DNA from: Klenkia sp.
Lineage (GTDB): Bacteria > Actinomycetota > Actinomycetes > Mycobacteriales > Geodermatophilaceae
Direction of reading: 5' to 3'
DNA: 7,831 bases
Assembly (NCBI GenBank): GCA_025966215.1
Contig: JAOPVM010000043.1
Location: 1 to 7,831, forward strand
The translations under genes were made by a program, and so were the position numbers. This document shows, in pieces, positions 1 through 5,999 of the stretch. The notes beneath the pieces are model-generated. The model saw nothing but the letters and a program-made list of their open reading frames with translations, was not told the DNA's origin and did not search any database. Each line of letters opens with the position of its first letter. Positions within the stretch are counted from its first letter, which is position 1.

Positions 1-531
1 GCCGGCCCGGCCGCCGCCGACGGGCCCGGGTTCTGGGCCGGGGTGCTGTACGCCGTGGTCTGCGTCGCCGTGGGCATCCCGCAGGGCCGGCTCAGCCGGA
101 TCCCGGTGGCCTCGCTGCTGGGGCCGATGCTGGTGGCGGCGACCCTGGACCTGACCGGGCTGTCGCAGGGCGCCGAGGTGCCCGCCGCGCTGGAGGGGCT
201 CGGGTTCGTCGTGATCGGGCTGCAGGTGGGGCTCTCGTTCACCCGGGACAGCCTGCGCACGGTCGGTCGGGCGCTGCCGCTCGCGCTGGTGGCCATCGTG
301 GCCGTCATCGGGGCCTGTGCCGGGCTGGGGGCGCTGCTGGCGGCCACCGCCGACGTCAGCCCGCTCACCGCCTACCTGGCCACCACCCCCGGCGGGCTCT
401 ACGCCGTGCTGGCCACCGCGACCGACAGCGACGCCGACGCGACCTTCGTGCTCGCCGTCCAGGTCCTGCGGTTGTTCGTCATGCTGCTGACCGCACCGCT
501 GGTGTCCAAGCTGCTGCTGCGGGGAGGGTGA
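1..531 (+). CDS. AbrB-family integral membrane protein, C-terminal part (5' truncated by window edge)
   Basis: The frame is open from base 1, so the true start lies outside the window; the GTG at 43 is internal. About 176 residues are visible. They form hydrophobic stretches separated by short polar turns: a segment beginning LYAVVCVAVGIP, then VASLLGPMLVAATLDLTG, LEGLGFVVIGLQVGLSFT, a long one around LALVAIVAVIGACAGLGALLA, and a last one around FVLAVQVLRLFVMLLTAPLV. The pattern of a GLQVGLSFT segment, then ATTPGGLYAVLA, an acidic DSDADATF stretch and VLRLFVMLL matches the second repeat of the AbrB/ammonia-monooxygenase-regulator-like membrane family, whose full proteins are about 350 residues with two such repeats. 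That family is often labelled a transcriptional regulator, but this part is plainly a membrane protein and its substrate is unknown. The stop overlaps the next gene by 4 bp. Confidence 0.8.
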   Translation, partial: AGPAAADGPGFWAGVLYAVVCVAVGIPQGRLSRIPVASLLGPMLVAATLDLTGLSQGAEVPAALEGLGFVVIGLQVGLSFTRDSLRTVGRALPLALVAIVAVIGACAGLGALLAATADVSPLTAYLATTPGGLYAVLATATDSDADATFVLAVQVLRLFVMLLTAPLVSKLLLRGG

Positions 532-833
532 GCGTGGACCCGGCCCGCGCCGACGAGGTGTTCGTGGCCGCCCTCGAGGCCAGGCCCGGCAGCCGGAACC
601 GTCAGCGGCTGCGGGTGCTGGGCGCCGTGGTCGCCGAGCTCGCGTGGGGGCTGCTGCCGCACCCGTCGGTCAGCGACCTCGTCGTCCGGCGGCGGGCGGA
701 CGGGGTGGAGGTGCTCCGGCTGGCGGCCGGCGACCCGCACACCAGCGGGGACCTGCTCCGGCAGGCCCGCGCCGCGATGGCCGCGCTCTCCCCGGCCGCC
801 TTCGAGTACCAGTGGGGCCTCGACCGACCCTGA
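528..833 (+). CDS. Small hypothetical protein (101 aa)
   Basis: The start is the GTG at 528, which shares GTGA with the stop of the membrane protein gene before it; this 4-bp overlap is typical of translational coupling and is the main support for the start. GGGGAGGG just upstream (521-528) supplies a purine-rich ribosome binding site, although close to the start. The protein is soluble, with no signal peptide or membrane segment. An N-terminal helical region rich in Arg and Ala (about residues 5-40, with RNRQRLRVLGAVVAELAWGLLPH) is followed by a likely strand pair (SDLVVRRRADGVEVLRLAAGD, about 50-70) and a C-terminal helix ending FEYQWGLDRP. I do not recognise a family. Coupling suggests it is made together with the membrane protein, but no function follows from that. 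It ends 2 bp before the convergent PemK-like gene. Confidence 0.65.
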   Translation: MSVDPARADEVFVAALEARPGSRNRQRLRVLGAVVAELAWGLLPHPSVSDLVVRRRADGVEVLRLAAGDPHTSGDLLRQARAAMAALSPAAFEYQWGLDRP

Positions 834-835
834 CC

Positions 836-1399
836 TCACCAGCCCAGCACGCGGCGGGCCTCGGTGGCGACGGCGTCGAACCGGCGGCGGTCCAGGATGG
901 CGCCCTCGCGACGGACGTCGGCGGCGTCGATCCGCAGCACCCGGTCCACCCGCACCTCGCTGGGCCTGCCCTGCCGGTCCCAGTCGCCGCTGCCGATGTC
1001 CACCCAGTGCCGGCCGTGCCGGGCCTCGTCGGCGGCGTCCCGGTCGTGGTCCTTGCTGGTCAGCATGAAGCCGAGCAGGTCCTGCCCGGTGCGCCCGACG
1101 ACGAGCACCGGCCGGTCCTTGCCGCGGCCGTCGCCCTCCTCGAAGGGCACCCACGCCCAGACGATCTCGCCCGGGTCCGGCCGGCCGTCCTCCCGCGGGG
1201 TGTAGCTGATCTCGCCGCGACCGGAGAACTCCCCGGCGCCCCGGGACTGCGGTCGGGCCAGCTCGTCGTGCGAGGGCCGGTCGGGCAGCCGCGCGGGCGT
1301 CGTCGCCGTCCCCGCCGAGCGCCGGCGGAGCTCCCTGCCGCCCTCGCGCACCACGGTCTGCACCACACGGGAGAGCACGGACTTCCAGCCGGTCGCCAT
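836..1399 (-). CDS. PemK/MazF-family protein with N-terminal extension
   Basis: The protein is 187 aa. The C-terminal 110 residues (about 76-187) match the PemK/MazF fold: PGEIVWAWVPF opens the first strand, GKDRPVLVVG carries the conserved Arg (R96), FMLTSKD carries the conserved Thr (T114), and WVDIG, EVRVDRVLRID and a C-terminal helix follow. R96 and T114 would correspond to the Arg/Thr pair used by MazF endoribonucleases, so RNA cleavage is possible. The first 70 residues are unusual for classical MazF (about 110 aa): a basic amphipathic helix (WKSVLSRVVQTVVREGGRELRRR) followed by a Pro/Arg/Ser-rich linker. No antitoxin gene lies directly upstream on the same strand, so it may be an orphan or housekeeping homologue rather than a working toxin. 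I chose the ATG at 1399 because a TAGCGT box lies 8 nt ahead of it; longer versions starting up to 1621 would run through the divergent promoter region. Confidence 0.8.
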   Translation of the reverse strand: MATGWKSVLSRVVQTVVREGGRELRRRSAGTATTPARLPDRPSHDELARPQSRGAGEFSGRGEISYTPREDGRPDPGEIVWAWVPFEEGDGRGKDRPVLVVGRTGQDLLGFMLTSKDHDRDAADEARHGRHWVDIGSGDWDRQGRPSEVRVDRVLRIDAADVRREGAILDRRRFDAVATEARRVLGW

Positions 1400-1407
1400 G
1401 CCCCGCG

Positions 1408-1413
1408 ACGCTA
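1408..1413 (-). promoter_or_regulatory. Candidate -10 box for leaderless pemK-like mRNA
   Basis: Read on the minus strand this is TAGCGT, followed by 8 nt and then the ATG at 1399. It fits the actinobacterial -10 consensus TANNNT, and the spacing puts the transcription start at or next to the ATG. No Shine-Dalgarno sequence is needed or clearly present (CGCGGGGC lies between). A weak TCGCGT at 1431-1436, 17 nt further upstream, is the only -35 candidate. Prediction only. Confidence 0.45.
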
Positions 1414-1450
1414 GGGGACGACACGCCCGGACGCGAGGGACACGCGGGGC

Positions 1451-1484
1451 GGGTGTGACCCGATGGGACGAACCGGTCACACCC
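1451..1484. promoter_or_regulatory. Perfect 10-bp inverted repeat in divergent control region (candidate operator)
   Basis: GGGTGTGACC (1451-1460) and GGTCACACCC (1475-1484) are exact reverse complements separated by 14 nt. They sit in the 160-bp space (1400-1559) between the leftward pemK-like gene and the rightward 84-aa gene. A further GGTCAC occurs at 1507-1512, 32 bp after the right arm. The inner TGTGA/TCACA motifs recall CRP half-sites, but their 18-nt spacing is not the 6 nt of a CRP site. A dimeric regulator binding two spaced half-sites, or an RNA hairpin with a 14-nt loop, are both possible. Apart from this and the -10 box on the minus strand, I see no clear promoter for the rightward gene here. 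Confidence 0.45.
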
Positions 1485-1544
1485 CCGTTTCGGCTGCGGG
1501 TTCGCGGGTCACCCAGCGAGGGGGCGGCGGTGCTGCTCCACCAC

Positions 1545-1550
1545 GGGAGG
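1545..1550 (+). promoter_or_regulatory. Ribosome binding site of the 84-aa gene
   Basis: GGGAGG lies 9 nt before the ATG at 1560. It is one of the best Shine-Dalgarno matches in the window and decides the start, because the frame is open much further upstream (to an ATG at 1398 that would overlap the divergent promoter). Confidence 0.7.
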
Positions 1551-1559
1551 CGGTCGGCG

Positions 1560-1814
1560 ATGACCAGCGCAGAACCGGTCCGGCCGGCCACGACCCCCGC
1601 CACGGGCCTCTTCGGCACCACGAAGATCCAGGCCTCCGTGCTCGCCTCCTACCAGCTCGTCGAGGACGCCCGGCAGCGCACGCCCGAGCACGTCCGCAAG
1701 CGCCAGCGCGCCCGGGCCCGCGCCGAGCAGGTCGTCGCCGTCCGCAGGGCCGCGCGCGAGTTCGAGCGGGTGGACCACCCCGTCCCCACCGTGGCCGCCG
1801 CCGACCTCACCTGA
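1560..1814 (+). CDS. Small basic helical hypothetical protein (84 aa)
   Basis: The ATG at 1560 follows GGGAGG with 9-nt spacing. The 84-residue product has a disordered Pro/Thr/Ala-rich N-terminus (1-18). A predicted helix follows around TKIQASVLASYQLVEDA (about 21-37), then a long, strongly basic helix (about 42-70: TPEHVRKRQRARARAEQVVA and onward to FERVD) and a short hydrophobic tail. There is no signal peptide, membrane segment, or Cys/His metal site. I do not recognise the family. The Arg-rich helix could bind nucleic acid or a partner protein, but that is inference. It is divergent from the pemK-like gene and shares its control region, so a regulatory or antitoxin-like link is conceivable but unsupported. 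The gene ends 47 bp before the methyltransferase start. Confidence 0.65.
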   Translation: MTSAEPVRPATTPATGLFGTTKIQASVLASYQLVEDARQRTPEHVRKRQRARARAEQVVAVRRAAREFERVDHPVPTVAAADLT

Positions 1815-1849
1815 GCCTCGCCCGAGGGGCAGCGTGGCCGCGGCGACCG

Positions 1850-1855
1850 TAATCT
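1850..1855 (+). promoter_or_regulatory. Candidate -10 box for leaderless methyltransferase mRNA
   Basis: TAATCT is followed by 6 nt and the GTG start at 1862. It fits the TANNNT consensus and would place the transcription start at the G of the start codon. No Shine-Dalgarno sequence precedes the GTG, consistent with a leaderless message. No good -35 hexamer is visible. Prediction only. Confidence 0.55.
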
Positions 1856-1861
1856 CACCCG

Positions 1862-2371
1862 GTGCCGATCAGCTCGCCCGAGGGCAAGGACTGGACCCGT
1901 CAGAAGATCCGTGCGCTCGCGCCGGAGTCGCTGCTGGACGTGGGGGCCGGAGCCGGCACCTACGCCAAGCTCCTGGCCGACGACCGGCCTGCGCGGCTGA
2001 CCGCGCTGGAGGTCTTCGAGCCCTACGTGGAGAAGTACGGGCTGCGCGAGCTCTACGACGAGGTGGTCCTGGGCGATGCCCGGACGACCGAGCTCCCCGC
2101 CGCCGACGTCGTCGTGCTGGGCGACGTGGCCGAGCACATGACCGTCGAGGAGGCCCAGGACCTCTGGCGCCGGGCCGGTGAGGCCGCCGGGCGCGCCGTC
2201 TACATGAGCATCCCGATCGTGCACTACCCGCAGGGCGAGCTGGAGCACAACCACCACGAGGTGCACGTGGTCGACGACTGGGACCACGACAAGGTCATGG
2301 CCGCCTTCCCCGGGATCACCGACACGTTCCGCGGCGAGGTCGTCGGGGTCTACGAGCGCCGCACCGACTGA
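1862..2371 (+). CDS. Class I SAM-dependent methyltransferase
   Basis: A 169-aa single-domain protein with the Rossmann methyltransferase signature. Motif I is LLDVGAGAGTYAKLL (about 24-38), which binds S-adenosylmethionine. An acidic residue after strand 2 lies in ALEVFEPYV (Glu50). GDAR (71-74) precedes the adenine pocket, and motif IV is DVVVLGDVAEHM (82-93). A distinctive segment follows, SIPIVHYPQG (116-125) then NHHEVHV and DDW (about 130-140); together these resemble a group of short uncharacterised methyltransferases found in bacteria and phages. The methyl acceptor cannot be told from sequence. The GTG at 1862 is chosen because a TAATCT box sits 6 nt upstream and no ribosome binding site exists. 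It probably forms its own transcription unit. It is tail-to-tail with the PPOX gene, with only 7 bp between the stops. Confidence 0.85.
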   Translation: MPISSPEGKDWTRQKIRALAPESLLDVGAGAGTYAKLLADDRPARLTALEVFEPYVEKYGLRELYDEVVLGDARTTELPAADVVVLGDVAEHMTVEEAQDLWRRAGEAAGRAVYMSIPIVHYPQGELEHNHHEVHVVDDWDHDKVMAAFPGITDTFRGEVVGVYERRTD

Positions 2372-2378
2372 GCTCCCC

Positions 2379-2969
2379 CTACAGCTCGAGGGCCAGCTCG
2401 GCGCGCATCTCGGTGTCGTCCTGGGCCGGGGTGGCGGCCTTGGTGTGCTCGCGCCAGACCTGGCCCATCGGCGGGAACACCGAGCGGTGCACCTGGGCAC
2501 CCGGGTCCCACAGCCTGGAGCGCATCACGGCCTTCGCGCAGTGGAAGTAGGCCCGCTCGACGTCGATCACGGTCACCGACAGCGGCTGCTTGCCGAACTC
2601 GGTGAGGTCGGCGTCGACCTCGGCCGGGGACACCAGCCGGGCGCGGCCGTAGACCCGCAGCGTCTCCTCGATGCCGGGGACGAAGAACATCAGCGCCACC
2701 CGGGGGTTGCCGGCCAGGTTGCGCAGGCTGTCGACCCGGTTGTTGCCCTGCCGGTCGGGCAGCGCCAGCGTGTGCTCGTCGAGGACCCGGACGAAGCCCG
2801 GGCCACCGCCGCGGGGGGACACGTCGGGGAAGCCGTCGGCGTCCACGGTGGCCAGCGTGGCGAACGGGGACAGCTCGACGAACCGGGCGCAGTGCTGGTC
2901 GACGCGGTCGATGACCTTGTCCACGGCGCGGGTGGACGCAGCGGGGTAGCTGGAGACGACGGTGCTCAC
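2379..2969 (-). CDS. PPOX-type FMN-dependent flavoprotein, DR_2398/MSMEG_1061-like
   Basis: The 196-aa product is a split-barrel flavoprotein of the pyridoxamine 5'-phosphate oxidase superfamily. Landmarks in order: YPAAS near the N-terminus, DQHCARFVELSPFATLATVD (24-43), DVSPRGGGPGFVRVLD (49-64), LALPDRQGNNRVDSLRNL (68-85), NPRVALMFFVPG (88-99), ETLRVYGRARLV (102-113), and a C-terminal YFHCAKAVMRSRLWDP block (141-156). This order and wording is that of the DR_2398/MSMEG_1061 subfamily, which is predicted to bind FMN; the reaction is unknown and it should not be called a vitamin B6 enzyme. The GTG at 2969 gives the usual N-terminus; an in-frame GTG at 2987 would add six residues. Neither has a good ribosome binding site. 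The gene is divergent from the thioesterase. Confidence 0.85.
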   Translation of the reverse strand: MSTVVSSYPAASTRAVDKVIDRVDQHCARFVELSPFATLATVDADGFPDVSPRGGGPGFVRVLDEHTLALPDRQGNNRVDSLRNLAGNPRVALMFFVPGIEETLRVYGRARLVSPAEVDADLTEFGKQPLSVTVIDVERAYFHCAKAVMRSRLWDPGAQVHRSVFPPMGQVWREHTKAATPAQDDTEMRAELALEL

Positions 2970-3014
2970 CTGCGCAGGAGACCACACCCCGGGTTGCGTC
3001 CGTGTTGCCCGGCC

Positions 3015-3020
3015 TACCGT
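3015..3020 (+). promoter_or_regulatory. Candidate -10 box for leaderless thioesterase mRNA
   Basis: TACCGT is followed by 8 nt and the GTG at 3029. TTGCGT at 2994-2999 lies 15 nt upstream and could serve as a -35 element. No Shine-Dalgarno sequence is visible before the GTG, so a leaderless or nearly leaderless message is likely. It lies in the divergent space shared with the PPOX gene. Prediction only. Confidence 0.5.
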
Positions 3021-3028
3021 CTGCAGCC

Positions 3029-3418
3029 GTGTCCCTCACCTGGAGCGCCCCGGTCCGGTACAGCGAGTGCGACGACCAACGGGTGGTCTTCAACGCCCAC
3101 TACCTCGTCTGGGCCGACGAGGCCTCCAACGCCTGGTGGCCCTCGGTCGGGTTGACCTGGGACCCCGACGGCGTCGCGGGCGTGCAGCCGATGGTGAAGG
3201 CCTCGTCCCTGGAGTGGAGCGCCAGCGCCCGTTGGGGCGAGGTCGTCGACGTGGTCTGCGTGCTGGACTCCCTCGGGCGCACCGGTCTCACGCTGCGCTT
3301 CACCGTGTCGGTGGGCGAGCGGCTGTGCTGCGTCGTCCGGACGACCTACGTGGCGACGAGGGACGGCGTGGCCGTGCCCTGGCCCGACGCCGTCCGGGCT
3401 GCCGTCACAGCCGGCTGA
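3029..3418 (+). CDS. Acyl-CoA thioesterase, hotdog fold (4HBT, YbgC/FadM-like)
   Basis: A 129-aa protein, the usual length for a single hotdog domain. The N-terminal VRYSECDDQRVVFNAHYLVWAD (9-30) is the 4HBT active-site strand and central helix. Asp15 aligns with the catalytic Asp of YbgC-type thioesterases, and NAHYL opens the long helix. Later strands include LEWSASARWGEVVDVVCVLD (61-80) and TLRFTVSVGERLCCVVRTTYVA (88-109). These enzymes hydrolyse acyl-CoA to free acid and CoA in the cytoplasm; chain preference is not readable. The Gly that commonly precedes the VV/VY pair after the catalytic Asp is Arg here (R18), a small departure from the family. The start is the GTG at 3029, supported by the TACCGT box. 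Its last 14 bp overlap the end of the convergent DUF1810 gene. Confidence 0.82.
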   Translation: MSLTWSAPVRYSECDDQRVVFNAHYLVWADEASNAWWPSVGLTWDPDGVAGVQPMVKASSLEWSASARWGEVVDVVCVLDSLGRTGLTLRFTVSVGERLCCVVRTTYVATRDGVAVPWPDAVRAAVTAG

Positions 3419-3812
3419 GCGTCGCGTCGTCCTCGATGCCGCCGTACCACTGGTCCAGCACCCGGCCGAACAGCGGCTGGTCGGGGTCGGCGCGGGCGAA
3501 GAGCGTCATCGACGAGCGCAGCTTCAGGTCGTCGGGGGAGTGCAGCACCTGGTGCGCGGTGCGGTCGGCGTGCCCGGTCAGCAGCTCGGTGACCTCCAGC
3601 AGGCGCGGCCCGAGGACCGGGTGGGCCAGGAACTCCCGGGCGGCGGCCAGGTCGGGGATCGCGTAGCGGCGGTTCATCTCCGACGTGCCCAGGCCCGCGA
3701 GCTGGGGGAACACGAACCACATCCAGTGCGTCCGCTTGTCCCCGGCGCGCAGTTCGGCGAGCACGTCGTCCCAGACCTGGTCCTGGGCGTCGAGGAAGCG
3801 CTGGGTGTCCAT
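3405..3812 (-). CDS. DUF1810 family protein
   Basis: A 135-aa cytoplasmic protein spanning one full DUF1810 domain. Recognisable blocks are RFLDAQDQVWDDVLAELRAG (5-24), THWMWFVFPQLAGLG (28-42), EMNRRYAIPDLAAAREFLAH (45-64), PVLGPRLLEVTELL (65-78), DDLKLRSSMTLFA (94-106) and the terminal DDATL. The family is widespread but has no established function; its old label calpastatin is not informative. The ATG at 3812 shares TGATG with the cobQ stop (1-bp overlap), and GGAGG lies 6 nt ahead of it inside the end of cobQ. It is therefore the last gene of the acyltransferase-cobQ cluster and probably translated by coupling. I see nothing that ties it to cobalamin synthesis. Confidence 0.85.
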   Translation of the reverse strand: MDTQRFLDAQDQVWDDVLAELRAGDKRTHWMWFVFPQLAGLGTSEMNRRYAIPDLAAAREFLAHPVLGPRLLEVTELLTGHADRTAHQVLHSPDDLKLRSSMTLFARADPDQPLFGRVLDQWYGGIEDDATLSRL

Positions 3813-5314
3813 CAGGGGCCTCCGGGTGGGAGCAGCGGGAGCCCGGGCGGGGCGCCGGACTCGATCAGGCGCCACAGCGCGTCGGTGTCGGCGTGGTCGG
3901 CGATCAGGTCGCCCAGGGCGTCCAGCCGGGTCTCCCGGACGGCGGCGAAGTCGGTGTCCTCGGCGACGGCGAAGCGCCGCCCGGTCAGCCGGGCGACCTC
4001 GGTGAGGAAGGCCCGCCGGAAGCCGTCGTTCTCCAGCGCCCCGTGCCACGTGGTGCCGAAGACCGCCCCGACCCGGGTGCCGTCGAGGAACGGCTCGGCC
4101 CGCGGGTGGGAGCCGTCGACGGTGACCACGCCGTGGTGGATCTCGTAGCCGTGCACCTCGTGGCCCAGTGCCTGCCCGACGGGGCGGCCCAGCGTCTTGT
4201 CCCGGGCGAAGACGACGTCGGTGGGCAGCAGCCCGAGTCCGTCGACGGCCCCGGCCCGGGACTCGACGTCGTCGACGATCGTGCGGGCCAGCATCTGGTG
4301 CCCGCCGCAGATGCCCAGCACCGGCTGGTCGGCTGCGGCGCGGCGGGCGAGGGCGGTGTCCAGGCCACGCTCGCGCAGCCAGGCCAGGTCCGACACCGTC
4401 GAGCGGGTTCCGGGCAGCACGACCAGGTCGGCATCGGCGAGCTCCTCGGGCCGGGTGGCGTAGCGGACCAGCACGCCGGGCTCGGCGGCCAGCGCGTCCA
4501 GGTCGGTGAAGTTCGACAGCCGGGGCAGCTGTACGACCGACACCCGCAGGACGTCGTCCCCGCGTGGGGGGAGCGAGGGCCCGCGGTCACCGGCCAGGTC
4601 GAGGGAGTCCTCGACGTCGAGCCACAGGCCCGGCAGCCAGGGCAGCACGCCGAGCGTGGGCCGGCCGGTGAGCCGCTCGAGGGCGTCCAGGCCCGGGGCC
4701 AGCAGCCGGACGTCGCCGCGGAACTTGTTCACCAGGAAGCCCGCGACCAGCGCCTGGTCGGCCGGCGGCATCAGCGCCACGGTGCCGTAGAGGGCCGGGA
4801 ACACCCCGCCCCGGTCGATGTCGCCGACCACCAGCACCGGCAGGTCGGCCGCGGTGGCCAGGCCCATGTTCGCGATGTCGGTGTCGCGCAGGTTGATCTC
4901 GGTGGGGGAGCCGGCGCCCTCGCAGACCACCACGTCGAACCGGCTGCGCAGGTCGGCGAGGCTGATCAGCACCTGCTCCAGCAGCGCGGCCTTCATCGGC
5001 CGGTAGCTCAGCGCGGTCACGTCGGCGACGGCCTTGCCGAGGACGACGACCTGGCTGGAGTTCTCCCCCCCGGGCTTGAGCAGCACCGGGTTCATCGCGG
5101 CCTCGGGCTCGACCCGGGCGGCGGCGGCCTGGAACACCTGGGCCCGGCCGATCTCCGCGCCGTCGGCGGTGACCCCGGAGTTGTTGCTCATGTTCTGCGC
5201 CTTGAACGGCGCCACCGAGACGCCCTGGCGGACCAGCCAGCGGCAGATCCCTGCGGTGACGACGGACTTGCCGGCGTCCGACGTCGTCCCGGCGACCAGC
5301 AGCGCGCCGCTCAC
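3812..5314 (-). CDS. cobQ: Cobyric acid synthase (adenosylcobyric acid synthase, glutamine-hydrolysing)
   Basis: A 500-aa protein, the normal length. CobQ amidates the b, d, e and g side chains of adenosylcobyrinic acid a,c-diamide, using glutamine and ATP, to give adenosylcobyric acid in cobalamin synthesis. The N-terminal half is the dethiobiotin-synthetase-like ATPase: [14 protein letters not shown] (9-22), QNMSNNS (40-46), [19 protein letters not shown] (133-151), GDIDRGGVF (164-172) and LVNKFRGD (194-201). The C-terminal half is a class I glutaminase: [10 protein letters not shown] with nucleophile Cys336, HGYEIHHG (388-395), and [11 protein letters not shown] with catalytic His424. All key residues are present. 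The GTG at 5314 shares GTGA with the acyltransferase stop, and AGGAG sits about 10 nt upstream. The other corrin-pathway genes are not in the window, and no cobalamin riboswitch is seen upstream. Confidence 0.96.
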   Translation of the reverse strand: MSGALLVAGTTSDAGKSVVTAGICRWLVRQGVSVAPFKAQNMSNNSGVTADGAEIGRAQVFQAAAARVEPEAAMNPVLLKPGGENSSQVVVLGKAVADVTALSYRPMKAALLEQVLISLADLRSRFDVVVCEGAGSPTEINLRDTDIANMGLATAADLPVLVVGDIDRGGVFPALYGTVALMPPADQALVAGFLVNKFRGDVRLLAPGLDALERLTGRPTLGVLPWLPGLWLDVEDSLDLAGDRGPSLPPRGDDVLRVSVVQLPRLSNFTDLDALAAEPGVLVRYATRPEELADADLVVLPGTRSTVSDLAWLRERGLDTALARRAAADQPVLGICGGHQMLARTIVDDVESRAGAVDGLGLLPTDVVFARDKTLGRPVGQALGHEVHGYEIHHGVVTVDGSHPRAEPFLDGTRVGAVFGTTWHGALENDGFRRAFLTEVARLTGRRFAVAEDTDFAAVRETRLDALGDLIADHADTDALWRLIESGAPPGLPLLPPGGP

Positions 5315-5955
5315 CAGCCGGACTTCTCCTGCCCGGACAACTCGGCGATGGCCTCCATGACCCGGTCGGTGACCACCCGACGGGCCTTGCCGTTGCCGGC
5401 CAGCCCGCGCTGGTCGGGGAAGGTCATCGGCTCGCCGAAGGTGATCGTCACCTTGTGCGGGCGGGGGTAACGGGCCCCGACCGGCTGCACGTGCTCGGTG
5501 CCGTGCACGGCGACCGGGACGACGGGGCAGTCGGCGGTGAGCGCCAGCCAGGCGACCCCGGTCTTGCCGCGGGCCAGCTTGCCGTCGCGGGACCGGGTGC
5601 CCTCGGGGTAGATGCCGAACGCCTCGCCGGCCTCCAGGGCGTGCAGCACGGTGTCCAGCGCGGCCTGCGCGGCGCGGTGGGTCTGCCGTTCGACGGGTCG
5701 GGCGCCGAGGGCGGTGAACAGCGTCCTGGAGAACCAGCCGCTGATCCCGGTGCCGGTGAAGTACTCGGCCTTGGCCAGGTAGCCGACCTTGCGGGGGGCC
5801 ATCAACGGGATCGCGATCGAGTCGATGAAGGACCGGTGGTTGCTGGCCAGCAGCAGCGGGCCGGTCAGCGGCATCCGCTCCTCGCCGACCACGGTGGGCC
5901 GGCAGGTGAGGATGAACAGCGGTCTGAGCACGAACCGGGCGATGAAGTAGAACAC
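5311..5955 (-). CDS. PlsC-type 1-acyl-sn-glycerol-3-phosphate acyltransferase family protein
   Basis: A 214-aa acyltransferase. The catalytic HX4D motif is NHRSFID (His40, Asp45), the phosphate-binding motif is [10 protein letters not shown] (116-125), and [10 protein letters not shown] (144-153) gives the later conserved Pro block. The N-terminus [17 protein letters not shown] (2-18) is hydrophobic and probably associates with the membrane. Family members move an acyl chain to lysophosphatidic acid or related lipids; the exact acceptor is uncertain. I chose the GTG at 5955 because GGAGGGAGG lies directly ahead of it, ending about 4 nt upstream. The ATG at 5970 would place that sequence inside the gene, has no ribosome binding site, and would add five residues (MEGGA). 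The gene opens the cluster with cobQ and the DUF1810 gene, overlapping cobQ by 4 bp. Confidence 0.88.
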   Translation of the reverse strand: MFYFIARFVLRPLFILTCRPTVVGEERMPLTGPLLLASNHRSFIDSIAIPLMAPRKVGYLAKAEYFTGTGISGWFSRTLFTALGARPVERQTHRAAQAALDTVLHALEAGEAFGIYPEGTRSRDGKLARGKTGVAWLALTADCPVVPVAVHGTEHVQPVGARYPRPHKVTITFGEPMTFPDQRGLAGNGKARRVVTDRVMEAIAELSGQEKSGW

Positions 5956-5999
5956 CGCGCCTCCCTCCATCGCGTGCCCGACGACGACGTCCGGGCAAC

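Noticed and set aside
399..1424. Long minus-strand open frame (341 codons) across the membrane protein end, the 101-aa gene and the pemK-like gene
   Set aside because: Its translation is Arg/Gly/Pro-rich with no family pattern and it overlaps better supported genes; a typical GC-rich shadow frame.
1454..1481. CRP-type site TGTGA...TCACA in the divergent control region
   Set aside because: The half-sites are separated by 18 nt rather than 6, so it is not a canonical CRP operator; kept only as a generic inverted repeat.
1816..1827. Small hairpin CCTC-GCCC-GAGG after the 84-aa gene, as a terminator
   Set aside because: Only a 4-bp stem and no U-run; too weak to call.
3893..5470. Long plus-strand open frame (525 codons) opposite cobQ
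   Set aside because: It is antisense to a cobQ gene with all catalytic motifs; composition is Gly/His/Gln-rich and it matches no family.
5315..5998. In-frame extension of cobQ upstream to 5998, giving a 728-codon frame
   Set aside because: The extra part is the acyltransferase gene read out of frame and is Arg/Pro-rich; the GTG at 5314 with AGGAG and the GTGA overlap is the natural cobQ start.
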